DNA of 64,000 bases from Shinisaurus crocodilurus (GCA_021292165.1 CM037877.1:163366242-163430241), one strand, 5' to 3'; counted from the first letter of the stretch, positions 10,136-19,526 are shown. Notes: generated by a model from the sequence alone, not told the origin. Numbers and translations are program-made.

Positions 10136-10853
10136 ATCTATACTGTATTGTGCTTGTAGTAATGAGGCCTCTAATTTTTCTAACCACAGGGATTTTTCTC
10201 AATATATAGCGGCATAGAAATAGTAGAAATAAAATAAATACTGATTGGCTGAGTGGGTGTTGGAAAAGAATGTTCAGGTTAGCTTTGGGGACTAAAGAGT
10301 TCAGCTTCTGTGAGGAAAGGGCAAGTTGTGAGTTTGGCACACAAGCAATGGCTGAGGACTGGGAAGAGTTTCCAGGTTATAGGAAAGCTAAGAGACATGG
10401 AGCCCAGCAGAAAGGAGGCTGAGGGAAGGGTGCAGAGTCGACAATTGACTGAGAAAAGAAGAAATAAAGGTAGTTGGCTGGTGAAGCTTGAGGAAATTGG
10501 AAGCAAGTATAAGGAATTACGGCCAGAAAGAACTGATCATAAAGGGATGCATTAAAAAACTTCAAAAATAGAGGAAGAGAAGCAATATGCCTGGGGTGGG
10601 GGGGGAGGGGAGAGAAGTGCTGGGAAGGCTGGTCAGGTAACAGAGTGGAAAAAGGAAGGGGGTAAAGGCAGTTACATGAGAGACAGGAAACAAAATGAAG
10701 AGCCAAGATGAAAATAGAACTGGTACCAAACTACACATAGGGACTTTAGACAGGAGAGTTTGCGCACTATTGGCAGACAGATGAGGATTGGTTTCCGGGG
10801 AGGAGGGTTGGCAGATGGGGGACTGAGAATCAGGGAGCCAAGGAGGCAGAGAC
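10136..10853. other. Non-coding, purine-rich sequence
   Basis: No family was recognised. The top strand is rich in AG from about 10300 to 10830, so both strands show spurious open frames (several overlap in different frames at 10279-10706), which argues against coding. Confidence 0.45.
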
Positions 10854-11222
10854 TTGGTTCAGATGACACAACAGCCCACCGTGGGGTAATTAACCCTTGG
10901 GGCACTGCGGCGCATGCCTTCCATCATTATAAATATGATGATGGCCTGGCTGGGCGTTGCTGTGGCTTTGTAGTGTTGTGCGAACCTGGCTAGTGGGGGT
11001 TATGTGAGGGTTAAACAACCCTCACAGAACCCATGGTCTGTTTTAGGGTTATGCGAGGGTTCTTTAACCCTCAAATAACCTCTGCCACCTGAGTTTGGAC
11101 GAGACGACAAGCCATGGCAACCCCCAGCTGGGACTTGTGTATTCATGATGGCAGCCGACACGTGCCACAGCTCCTGGCACTGTAAATCAACCCACAATGG
11201 GCTGTCGCACCATGCAAACTGG
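10854..11222. mobile_element. Inverted-repeat element related to the TGGGTTCAGACAAC family
   Basis: The left end TTGGTTCAGATGACACAACA pairs approximately with the right end GGCTGTCGCACCATGCAAAC. The interior has paired GGGTTA.GTGAGGGTT / AACCCTCAAATAACC blocks. It resembles 33270-33462. No target duplication was defined. Confidence 0.5.
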
Positions 11223-11246
11223 CCCATGGGGTAACTCGGTCTAGAG

Positions 11247-11335
11247 CAGTGTTCTCCAACCTTGGGTCCCCAGATGTTTTTGGCCTACAACTCCCAGCAT
11301 GCCCCAGCCATAGCTGGCTGGGTTGGAGAACACTG
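11247..11335. mobile_element. hAT-type hairpin element, family H copy 1
   Basis: Starts CAGTGTTCTCCAACC and ends GGTTGGAGAACACTG, an exact inverted match. It is 89 bp long, flanked by GTCTAGAG (11239-11246) and CTCTAGAG (11336-11343), which agree at 7 of 8 positions. Both octamers have a central TA. Related copies are 12015-12159 and 40328-40422. Confidence 0.85.
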
Positions 11336-11350
11336 CTCTAGAGGCTTTCC

Positions 11351-11469
11351 CAGCCTTTCCCAGCCTGCTGCCCTTCAGATGTGTTGAACTACAACTCCCA
11401 TTATGGCTTTGAATGCTGAGAGTTCTTCTTGTCCAACATATCTGGAGTGCACCAAGTTGGGGAAGGCTG
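11351..11469. mobile_element. Family C hAT-type short element
   Basis: Starts CAGCCTTTCCCAGCCTG and ends TTGGGGAAGGCTG, imperfect inverted copies, with GAACTACAACTCCCATTATG inside. It lies 8 bp from the duplication of the preceding element. No matching 8-bp flanks were found, so the ends are approximate. Confidence 0.6.
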
Positions 11470-11762
11470 GGCAAAAGCCAGACAGGGACATTTTCAGAGC
11501 TGCGGCTTCTGCCATCTGCAGCATTGTAAGCTGGCAACCCCATGTGGGGGCAAGGGAAGGCCCAAAAAAGGCAGAGGACAGACACGGGCTGAATGTCACG
11601 TGTAGATTTGAACTAATCGCCCAGTTCTTTGGCTGCAAGCTTCTAGTTTTGAGGCAGTGGCAGTCTGGTCCACTGAACAAAAGACCAGGAAGGCTAGGCA
11701 CTATGCACTCGACGAGCAGAACAGATTAAAAAGAATGTTTGCCTTGTCTGTACACCTGTTTG

Positions 11763-11963
11763 CAGGGGAGGCTGGCGACTCCTGTGTCAGTGGGGCTCCT
11801 CATCCATTGCAGCGTTAATCCTGAGCTTTATAGGAGCTATCCATGGTGCTGAACTCCAGCCCCAAAATAGGTTCAGCACCACGGATAGCTCCCATAAAGC
11901 TCAGAATAGAATCTGTGCTGGATGAGGAGCCCCACTGACATAGAAGTCGACAGCCTCCCCCAG
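11763..11963. mobile_element. hAT-type foldback element, family G copy 1 (GGAGGCTGG ends)
   Basis: A 201-bp inverted-repeat element (CAGGGGAGGCTGGCGAC against the reverse of GTCGACAGCCTCCCCCAG), flanked by identical octamers CCTGTTTG (11755-11762 and 11964-11971). The arms extend almost to the centre (GGAGCTATCCATGGTGCTGA against TTCAGCACCACGGATAGCTCC). The second copy is 49394-49596. Confidence 0.87.
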
Positions 11964-12014
11964 CCTGTTTGCCTACCTTCATATTCTTGCACAACTGGCA
12001 TGATGGACCTAGAG

Positions 12015-12159
12015 CAGTGTTCTCCAACCTTGGGTCCCCAGATGTTTTTGGCCTACAACTCCCAGCATGCCCCAGCCAGCTTAGCTTAGCTTAGCTGGCT
12101 GGGGCATGCTGGGAGTTGTAGGCCAAAAACATCTGGGGACCCAAGGTTGGAGAATACTG
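12015..12159. mobile_element. hAT-type hairpin element, family H copy 2 (near-perfect palindrome)
   Basis: A 145-bp almost perfect palindrome. The left arm (CAGTGTTCTCCAACCTTGGG onward) is repeated inverted up to a centre made of AGCTTAGCTTAGCTTAGCT. The octamer ACCTAGAG flanks both sides exactly (12007-12014, 12160-12167) and has the central TA. Arms this similar suggest a recent copy or arm conversion. Confidence 0.92.
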
Positions 12160-12184
12160 ACCTAGAGTGTGATACAACATAGAA

Positions 12185-12378
12185 CGAGGGAGTTGAACTT
12201 CAGGCCAGGGCCCCTGATCCTGCCTGCCTGGTGTCCCAATCCAGCCCCTCTGCGGTTCTTCAGATGGCTACGTCCCCTTACCCTGGTCCTCCCTCCCCTG
12301 ATCACCAATCACTGGGTAATTTCTCAGCCTTCGCACAGTCCCTGCCACCCCCACCCCCAATTCTGAAAGGCTGAAATG

Positions 12379-12435
<57 letters not shown>

Positions 12436-12598
12436 TTAATTACTGGCAGCAAGAGCTTTAAGCTAAAAGATGCTGGTGTTTTTGGCACTGCCTCCTTTGC
12501 CTTTGGCCCTGCCTGCCACTGGAATGCAGCCCCCCACCCCCCCAAGCTTCTCCGAAATTGAATTTGGCCCTCAGGCTGAAAGAAGCTCAGCAGCCCTG
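12185..12598 (+). mobile_element. Non-autonomous hAT-type element, family A copy 2
   Basis: Same orientation and internal order as 1156-1504 (GTGTCCCAATCCAGCCCC, later AGCTTTAAGCTAAAAGATGC). Flanks ACATAGAA (12177-12184) and GCATAGAA (12599-12606) agree at 7 of 8. It is longer than its relatives because a (TC)n tract at 12380-12432 has expanded at the position where the 1156 copy has CCTCTCCTAAGG. Confidence 0.82.
12380..12432. repeat. (TC)n microsatellite inside family A element
   Basis: About 26 uninterrupted TC units. They generate artefactual RE/SL-repeat open frames on both strands. Confidence 0.95.
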
Positions 12599-12606
12599 GC
12601 ATAGAA

Positions 12607-13138
12607 AAAACCATGTTCTTTAATACATCGTGGTTTTTGCTTATCAAGTGTAGAACAACGAACGAGCAGCACACTACCACTTTAAAATCCCTTTTCAATT
12701 TTTCACCGGCTCCCCTCATTTTTGGTCTAGACAACGGAGACTGATTATGTGGTTTAGCAACTTTTTTTCATGACTAGAGCTGGCACCTGAGCACGGGTCA
12801 CATTAATCTCCATCCAGGATAATGAAGGAATGGAAGCCTTCCTAGGCCTTCCTTGCTGTGACTCCTGCTACCAGAATTATAATCACATTATAAACAGGAA
12901 ATTAGTGATGTCATCAGAGAGGGAATAATTCCATGGTAAGTTTTTCCATTCCATCATTAATTTCCCTTTGGCCATGTCAAAGCCAAGATTATAGAACTGA
13001 AAAGTGCGGAGTTACTTAACTCTGCCTTCAAAACACACACATACACACAAACAAAGCAAGCAGATAGACTTTTAGCAAAATGTTTTCTTGTTGCCTAGGA
13101 AGACAAAACAGTACATCAATGGGAGGAACACACACACA

Positions 13139-13175
<37 letters not shown>

Positions 13176-13727
13176 TGTGTGTGTGTGTGTGTGTGTGTGT
13201 GTATTAATTGATGGCTTTCTAAATAAAGCATGAGAGTTGTTATACAAAATTGGTTGTCTTGTTCAAATTAATCTCTTCGTTACATGGCACTGGGCTCACT
13301 ATTTTGTGCTTTCAATCCATCTTTAACAACAGCATTTGATTAATCAAGTTAATGATGACAGTTTTTTAGCTTGTGACAAATGGTACATTTATTCAGGCAA
13401 TGTTGCAGATGATCCATGCTATTGTAAGCAAAAAAGAAAAGAAACATCAATTTGCAAGATTAGGTTATTATGCTGTGACTAGTACATGGTACAGTTTTTC
13501 TAACAAAGGAGATCAAAAGTGAGGATTAGTCCATAAGTAATCCACCATCTGGAAGATATAATACAAAATAAAATTAGACACATGAGATACTTTCCAGTTA
13601 GGGTGGCCTTTCAGAAGAAGCAAATTCAAGGCATAAAGCTGACCAGACCTGGAACTGAACATTGTTTAGCAACGATCTTCCCAGCGCCTTATTTTCAAGT
13701 TACTGTAGGTGGTTATATATTGTTATA
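12607..13727. other. Non-coding sequence with (CA)n(TG)n tract
   Basis: No transposon or gene was recognised apart from the dinucleotide tract at 13128-13202. The rest is ordinary AT-rich DNA. Confidence 0.45.
13128..13202. repeat. (CA)n followed by (TG)n
   Basis: CA units pass at ACACACGTGTGT into a long TG run broken once by GATG near 13174. It is self-complementary at the switch point and can form a short hairpin or Z-DNA-prone tract. Confidence 0.95.
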
Positions 13728-13780
13728 AGATTGAGCTAGATAACCTCTCGGGGGTCCCCTTCAACCCAGCGATTCTTGAC
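13728..13780 (+). mobile_element. Old CR1 LINE 3' tail fragment
   Basis: GATTGAGCTAGATAACCTCT then GTCCCCTTCAACCCAGCGATTC fits the CR1 3' UTR pattern (ctagatgacct...cccttccaaccc..gattct) with many substitutions. Only the tail remains. Confidence 0.5.
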
Positions 13781-14288
13781 TGTGAATGGGTATTCTGTTA
13801 GTGTAGGTTGCCTGAGGTCAGAGCCTTGGACATGTGAATAACTCCTGGCAAAGTTGCCCAGGATCTTCCCTTTGGGAGATTAGCTGACAGATTTCAGCAG
13901 CTGATCAAAACAATGGCTAATGAAATGATTTGACAGAGGGGAGCCATTTTGGAGAACAAGGCATGTCTTTATTCTCCTACCTTCCCCTTCCCACTTTGGC
14001 TGGGGATGGCATCATCGAGCTGCGCGTGTGTGAAGAAACTGCAGTTTGGAGAGAAAGGCAGACTGAGGAGAACGAGAGAGACTGAAAGAGCGAGAGGGCG
14101 CTGAGTTGTCTCTGGAAGCATTTTAGGGTCCCGGCTGCCCCCCTAGAAATCGGCCGCAGGAGCGGTGAACTTTGGGACTTGTGTCAAAAGCGTTTAATGC
14201 TGTACCCCCACCTACCTTGGGGCCTATTGTATGGCATGGATATTCAGTAACTGTGCATAGGCATAACAAGATGGTGACCAGCATATGC
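13781..14288. other. Non-coding sequence
   Basis: Nothing recognisable. Moderately purine-rich around 14030-14110. Confidence 0.4.
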
Positions 14289-14304
14289 AAAAGTGCAGAA
14301 ACTG

Positions 14305-14730
14305 AAGTTCTCAACTTGAGAAAGACTATGGAACATTATTACAATATATGATTTCAGCAGCAAGAATAATCTATGCTCAAAAATGGAAAGAAGCAACAAT
14401 ACCAACTATAGAAGACTGGCTGTTGAAAATGTTGGACTTAGCAGAGATGGCGAAATTGACTTGTTTAATTAGAGAAAAAAATCTAACTTCATTCAAGAAA
14501 GACTGGAAACCTCTGGTGGACTTCGTGGGGAGGAGGGAAAGTGACTTAATAACTTTGGGTTTTGATTTCTGAATATTGGTAAGGTGATAGAATTTTTTTC
14601 TGTGAAAATAGAGGAAACTTAGATTGGATAAGGATTGGTAATGTTTGTCAGACAATGAGGCAGAAGCCGAAATAAGATTTGTTGTTGTTTTGGAAAATTC
14701 AATAAAAATAATAATAAAAAATAAAAATAA
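14305..14730 (+). mobile_element. L1 LINE 3' end, 5'-truncated, with 16-bp target duplication
   Basis: The frame at 14348-14572 reads ISAARIIYAQKWKEATIPTI, DWLLKMLDLAEMAKLT and ends in TLGFDF followed by a stop. This matches the end of L1-type ORF2 proteins. A short 3' UTR leads to an A-rich AATAAAAATAATAATAAA tail. The same 16 bases AAAAGTGCAGAAACTG occur immediately before (14289-14304) and after (14731-14746), the target-site duplication of target-primed reverse transcription. The upstream RT and endonuclease regions are absent, so it is inactive. The exact duplication suggests a fairly young insertion. Confidence 0.9.
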
Positions 14731-14746
14731 AAAAGTGCAGAAACTG

Positions 14747-15093
14747 CACCCCCAAAACCTGAAGTTGCCCTTTTTCCATGTGCGTAACACGTGATTACTG
14801 AATATGAAAATGGCACATTCACGTGGGGCTGATCCATCCTTTCCTCCGGTTTACAGGGGTGTCCCTGTTGCCCAGAAAAGGCTGCTGGATGAAAGCAATC
14901 CCAAAGGGGCTGGAGATGAATTTTAATGTTGGCCCTGGGGCGCCAGGGAGGAGGACATGTAACCTCTTCCACGTTGAGCTTTCATCCACCTTAATGGATA
15001 AGATTACTACTTTCTTATGTGCTGGAATGGGACTAGAAACCAGTAGACTATCCTGTACTGTCCCAGACAAAAGACTCAAGGAGGGAAATAGGA
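14747..15093. other. Non-coding sequence
   Basis: No repeat family recognised. Overlapping short open frames on both strands are not supported by any motif. Confidence 0.4.
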
Positions 15094-15592
15094 TCCTCCC
15101 TTGTATGGAGTCAGACCATCTAGCTCAGTAGTGTTTGCATCAGGGCACGGCAGCATCTGGGGCTTGGGGGGGGCACATTGGCTGCCCTGGAACTCTGTGG
15201 GGGGCCACACCACTCTCCCACTGCCATCAGAAGTGCTCACCACCTATGCAATCCCATCGATTCTGCTGGGCAACAGGGCATGTGGGGAGCACACACCTTG
15301 TTTCCCAGCAGAACGGGGCTCCCGACAGCCTGCCAAACAGGTGAGATTTCAGGGGTGGTGGCAGAAATGGTGGCAGTGGGGCCTGCCTGCCCCCCCTGAA
15401 CAAATGGCCACAGCAGCCCACATGCAGCCCATGGACCATGTATTGCCCACCAGTAGTCTATACTGGCAGTGGCTTTCTGGGGTTTCAGACAGGTGCCTTT
15501 CCAAGCCCTACCTGGAAATACCACAGATTGACCCTGGGTCCTTCTGCATATAAAGCATGTGCTCTGCTACAGAGCTACAGTGTCTCTTAGCA
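15094..15592 (-). mobile_element. tRNA-derived SINE split by an insertion
   Basis: The tail side is 15094-15132 (GAGTCAGACCATCTAGCTCAG) and the body and tRNA-like head are 15450-15592 (GGTTTCAGACAGGTGCC; on the reverse strand a GTAGCTCTGTAGCAGAGCAC head). The two blocks join into the order seen in the uninterrupted copy at 30940-31132. The intervening 317 bp is a later insertion. Confidence 0.8.
15133..15449. mobile_element. Unclassified insertion inside a SINE
   Basis: This segment interrupts the SINE exactly. The flanks TCAGTAGT (15125-15132) and CCAGTAGT (15450-15457) agree at 7 of 8, indicating a 7- or 8-bp target duplication. It is GC-rich and contains CACATGCAGCCCATGGACC near its right end. 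Its terminal inverted repeats are poor, so the superfamily (hAT suspected from the duplication length) is not established. The overlapping frames of 70-150 codons here are frame shadows of GC-rich DNA. Confidence 0.65.
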
Positions 15593-16140
15593 GGCTGCAT
15601 GCCTTTGATGGAAGTGCCTTTGATGGAAAAATATCTGCCATGGAATTCCTGCTCTAGCTCTTTGTCTGGTTCTCCCTGCTTAAGCAGCCCCTGTAATACC
15701 ATCCCCGGTGAAGACTGTCACTATGGAGCTTGTGGAGAGTGGCTTGAAAGGTGTGATGTTTGGCACTGATCACGTCCAACTTTTGTTCTTCTCTTGAGTT
15801 GGGCCACAGTTGAAAGTGAGCAAAAGCCTGCTTCAGGTTTCCACTCCAGACACCAAAATCATTAGGGGCAGGGGACAAGTTTAGCCCCACCCCAAGGTTC
15901 CTCCTGAGTGCACACGCCTTCTTCTCCCATATAAAGAAATGGCATCAATCCATTTCCTATAGGCCAGGGAAAGTAAAATGCTGCACATGAGAACAATGTT
16001 GCACTGTGACACACGGTGACCTGCCCATCACTAGCAGGGAGGGACTCCTTGGTGACGTTCGTAGAGCAGGACCGCCCCCCACCCCACCCCACCCCACCCC
16101 ACCAATGCCTTGTCCTTCCTGAGGCAAAGTATCTCAATGG
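15593..16140. other. Non-coding sequence
   Basis: No family recognised. A CCCCACCCCACCCCACCC tract lies at about 16075-16101. Confidence 0.4.
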
Positions 16141-16438
16141 TAGAGTGCCCAAGTGTCCTCTTTCTCAGAGGACAGTCCTCTGTTTGAAGGGCTGCCAGAG
16201 GACTGTCCTCTATTTTGATGGCATCCTCTGTTTTGAATGGCTGTCCAGTCCAAGTCTGGTATAAACATAAAGAACCATCAGAAGGAAGAGCTGGGCCTTG
16301 AAGCTGCCCACCCACAGCACCAGGACAGCAGACTGAGCAAGGGCCACAGGTTGCAAGAATGAAGAGTTGGGGAAGAGAAGTAGGGGTTTGTGGAAAGGAC
16401 TGGCACTCTGCCTTCCCTTATGCCCCTTCATCAGACTT
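16141..16438 (+). mobile_element. Family B hAT-type element, 3'-truncated
   Basis: The start TAGAGTGCCCAAGTGTCCTC and following AGAGGACAGTCCTCTGTTTG match the left end of 4067-4386. An extra AGAGGACTGTCCTCTATTTT gives an internal duplication. The right terminus is missing, replaced by L2 sequence from about 16440. Confidence 0.7.
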
Positions 16439-16439
16439 G

Positions 16440-16690
16440 ATGGACCTTTAGCTACTCAACAATAAACAATAAAACAAACAATAGAAAAACAGCAATAATT
16501 AAAAACAACTCCTGACACAGATTGAAAGCCTGGGAAAATGAAAAGGTCTTAGCCTGGTGCCCAAAAGGCAATATTGGAGGCATCAGGCAAACCTCCTTAG
16601 GGAGAGCACTCCATAAGTGGGGCACCACAACCAAGAAGGCCCACTCTCCTTTCTGCTCAGATGGTGCAGGCATCCAGAGGAGGGCCTCCA
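16440..16690 (-). mobile_element. L2 LINE 3' fragment (second subfamily)
   Basis: The reverse strand reads GEWAFLVVVPHLWSALPKEV, then AKTFSFSQAF, then a hydrophobic translation of the T-rich 3' UTR. VVVPHLW.ALP corresponds to SVAAPTLWNSLP in the copy at 4705-5253. Nucleotide divergence from that copy indicates another, older L2 subfamily. Confidence 0.68.
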
Positions 16691-16712
16691 AATGTGATCT
16701 ATGTCAAGAGTG

Positions 16713-16889
16713 GCCAACTAGTGGCCCTCCAGATGTTTTGGCCTACAAATCTGATCATCCCAACTTGTGGCCCTCCAGATGTTTTGGTCTACAACTCTGA
16801 TCATCCCTCACCATTAGCTATGCTGGCTTGGGCTGATGGGAGTTGTAGGCCAAAATATCTGGAGGGCTACAAGTTGCCCCACCCCTGAT
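16713..16889. mobile_element. Family C hAT-type element with duplicated left half
   Basis: GTGGCCCTCCAGATGTTTTG occurs twice (about 16721 and 16767), each followed by a CTACAA.TCTGATCATCCC block. Only one right half follows (GGAGTTGTAGGCCAAAATAT to GCCCCACCCCTG). The first unit is therefore a partial tandem duplication of the left arm. Confidence 0.7.
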
Positions 16890-17084
16890 TTAAGTGGATG
16901 GGCAGCTTATTTTGTGGTAAGTAAGACAATGCACAGTATATGTCTTCAAGCCTACAGACCATGGGACAGGATTCTACTTGCTACATATTCACATCCCTGA
17001 AGGATCTCCTTCTCCATTTGAACTGCCTGTGGAATGTTGTAATCAAGAGAGAGCTTGCTCCAGGTGTCTCTGCCTTCAAAAGTT
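16890..17084. other. Non-coding spacer
   Basis: No feature recognised. Confidence 0.35.
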
Positions 17085-17258
17085 AGGGCAGGTGTGGAAT
17101 GTGCTGCCCAGATATATTGGCCTGGCACTTTCACTCTTATCTTTTAGGCACCAGGTTCATTAAGGCTGATTTATTTTCCTCTGTTTTTAGTGAATAGTTA
17201 TTGTTTTAGATTTGTTTCGGCTTCTATCATGATTTTGTTGATGCTGCTGATTTTGGTC
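17085..17258 (+). mobile_element. L2 LINE 3' fragment (second subfamily), interrupted by SINE
   Basis: GGAATGTGCTGCCCAGATAT followed by TTTTAGGCACCAGGTTCATT and AAGGCTGATTTATTTT fits the ORF2 end and start of the 3' UTR of a diverged L2 (LWN.LP..I, FR.QV). It ends where the antisense SINE at 17262 begins. Confidence 0.55.
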
Positions 17259-17261
17259 ACT

Positions 17262-17507
17262 CTTATTTATTTATTTATTTATTATATTTATACCCCGCCT
17301 TTTTTCCTGCAAGGAACCCAAGGCGGCTTACATAATCCTCCTCCTCCTCTCCATTTTATCCTCACAACAACCCTGTGAGGTAGGTTAGGCTGAGAGGCAG
17401 TGACTGGCCCAAAGTCACTTGAAGCTTCATGGTCATGTGGAGACTAGAACCCAAATCTCCTGAGTCCCAGTCCAACACTCCAACCACTGCACCACATTGG
17501 CTCTCAG
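17262..17507 (-). mobile_element. Squamate tRNA-derived SINE, near full length
   Basis: On the reverse strand the element begins GAGAGCCAATGTGGTGCAG (tRNA-like A-box region TGGTGCAGTGG), has a B-box-like GGTTCTAGTC segment and a body with GCCTAACCTACCTCACAGGG. It ends in TATAAATATAATAAATAAAT (here 17262-17290 reversed). Length is about 245 bp. Other copies: 20475-20695, 39305-39547, 48522-48885, 62208-62450. Confidence 0.87.
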
Positions 17508-17586
17508 CCTATCAACTCTTTGTTTGATATCCTGTTTGCTTGTTTAACAAGTGCAATCTTATACATATACAATCTACAGCATACTG

Positions 17587-17636
17587 GGAGCCAGTGTAGT
17601 GGTTAGAGTGTTGGAGTGGGACTCAGGAGATTTCTC
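17587..17636 (+). mobile_element. tRNA-derived SINE, 5' head only
   Basis: GGGAGCCAGTGTAGTGGTTA then GAGTGTTGGAGTGGGACTCA matches the first 50 bp of the SINE and then stops. Confidence 0.7.
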
Positions 17637-17639
17637 CCA

Positions 17640-18006
17640 CATTTTTAAAAAACCATTCTCACTCAATTTGATAGAAAGGAAAAATGGAAGAAGCTGGGCT
17701 ACATGTCAGGACAGGCCCTTCCATGAAGTGGGGTAAAGCCCCTACCTCAGGTGCTAGGTCCTGCAAGGTGGCGATGGCGAATTTTGCCTGCAGAATTTTG
17801 CTCCAGAAAGCCATGCTGGCTGCTCTCCTGCTGAAGCAAGAGTGGCTGGCACAGATCTTTGGAGTGTCACCCACCTGATGCCTCACATTGAGGGCCCCTT
17901 GAATTATGGCACTGGGTGGGTAGACTCTCTGGGAAGCCCCACCAGCCACTCAGAAGAGACCACGGCCAGCATTGGTCAGCAGAGAGCCTGGCCCAAATTC
18001 CTTGGT
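17640..18006. other. Non-coding sequence preceding a hairpin
   Basis: No family recognised. It may be the left part of a larger element that also holds the 18007 hairpin and the 18225 tandem array, but no left terminus was identified. Confidence 0.35.
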
Positions 18007-18137
18007 GTGAGGGGTCCTTCCTCAGAGTGAGGCGTTGGCAGGGAGGTGGCTGTGGAGATCGCCTGTGCTGCCATGGCACAGGCAATCTCCAGGGCCACCT
18101 CCCTGCCAACGCCTCACTCTGAGAAAGGACCCCTCAC
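18007..18137. repeat. 131-bp near-perfect inverted repeat
   Basis: The left arm starts GTGAGGGGTCCTTCCTCAGA and the right arm ends TCTGAGAAAGGACCCCTCAC. Arms of about 60 bp match with only a few mismatches, and the short centre is near GCTGCCATGGCAC. The transcript would be a stable hairpin. No flanking duplication was found, so whether this is a whole element or an internal palindrome is open. Confidence 0.88.
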
Positions 18138-18224
18138 AGCAAGGCATTGAAGGAGAGGCTTGTGGTACAGTTGAGGGGGACATGGTGTTCATTGTCTTTG
18201 TCACGTAGAAGGAGGAGAAGGAGG

Positions 18225-18705
18225 AGGGTGATGACGATGACCAGCAATTACCATTGTTGTTGACAAAGGTAGGAGGAGACATGCGTCACCATTGTGAGGT
18301 CGCAGCTGGGGGCGGGGGAAGGAAGAGGGGGCAGTGGCAGTGGAGAGGGGGGGAGGAGGAGGAGGAGGAGGAGGATGGGTGGTGTATCTGACATCATTGG
18401 GAGGGAAGAGAGGAGGAGGGGGGTGGATACGCACTGCTGCTGTCATCATGGCTGGGGGGGAGGAGGAAAGAGAGGGGAGTGGTGGGGAAAAGGGAAGAGG
18501 GGCTGAGTATGTGCCGCTGTCGTCATGGATGGGGGGAGGAGGGCAGTGGCAGGGTGGAGGGAATGCAGGAGGAGGGTGGGTACTGCTGCCACCATTGTTG
18601 GGGGGAAGGGAGGAGGAGGAGGAGGAGAGGAGGAGGCACACACCATTGCTGTCGTTGCAGCTGGGGGTGGGGGGAGAGAAGAGAGGCTGGCGGCGGGAGG
18701 TCTTG
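18225..18705. repeat. Degenerate minisatellite, purine-rich
   Basis: An anchor of the type GCTGTCATCATGGCTGGGGG recurs at about 18290, 18435, 18512, 18586 and 18644. Each copy is followed by a variable GGAGGAGGA / GGGAAGAGG tract, at spacings of roughly 60-80 bp beyond the first. The imperfect tandem structure explains the long low-complexity Pro/Ser- and Gly-rich open frames on both strands, which are not genes. Confidence 0.72.
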
Positions 18706-19432
18706 TGCTGGCCTGCTACAACCCCTGCCAATGGTGAGCCCTACCTGTGAGAAATTGTTGAGAATTTCTCCTCCCCCCCCGAGCAATTTGGTGAAATTTC
18801 CCCCTCCATTTCTCTGCCCACAAACAAGGTGGAGAATTTCAAGAGGCCATTTGCGTACAGCCCTAGTTTTCACACCTTTCTTCCCCATGACTTCATTGCC
18901 ATGAGAGACCAGATTTAAATTATTTCTACTTTGTCGGGAGGGGTGGGTGGGCGAAGAAGCATGATCTCTGCATATTTCCTTTCTCTCTCACCGCTGGGAA
19001 AAAGTCAGCAGCAAGAACATTAATAGCCGACGTCTTTGGTTGCGCTAGGTTTCCAAAATGAAGCATGTTTGATGGAGATGGGAAAAATGAGCGGAGATGG
19101 ATTTCTTATTACACTTTTTGATGTGCACACAGTTTTTAATGTTTACCGTCTCTTAAAGGGACTGGAATAATAAGAAAGGGAGGAGGTTGCATGGGAGCCA
19201 CACATCTGAGAATGATCTTGCCTCTTACACAATATGGTAGGTGTTATTTTAATTCTGCAGAGTGTCCCTACGATGATGTGTTGCTTTTGGTTTGTTAGTA
19301 TCATTGAGAGCAAACTGAATTGCATAATAATTGCATATAGTATGGCCAATGATACTTGCTAACTTTGAGGACCCAATTCAGGGAATGGTTTTACTCTTGC
19401 CTTCTGCCCAGTGTGACTCTTGACACTTTGGC
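18706..19432. other. Non-coding sequence
   Basis: Contains GAGAAATTGTTGAGAATTTC near 18750 and a related GGTGGAGAATTTC near 18828. The segment ending TACAGCCCTAG (about 18858-18868) resembles a hAT-type right terminus, but no partner was located. Confidence 0.35.
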
Positions 19433-19486
19433 CTGGTTTGCACATAATGCTAACCCCTGCATTGAATTCTGGGTTGTCGTGATGTG

Positions 19487-19526
<40 letters not shown>

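Noticed and set aside
12324..12734. 136-codon reverse frame with an RE repeat
   Set aside because: The RE repeat is the (TC)n microsatellite inside a family A element.
13128..13202. CRISPR-like or minisatellite array
   Set aside because: Simple CA/TG microsatellite in vertebrate DNA; no spacers.
15101..15553. 150-codon forward frame
   Set aside because: Runs through a SINE and the element inserted in it; overlapping frames exist on both strands.
18201..18904. Several 120-176 codon frames on both strands
   Set aside because: They translate a degenerate AGG/GGA tandem array. Simultaneous open frames on opposite strands come from composition, not coding.
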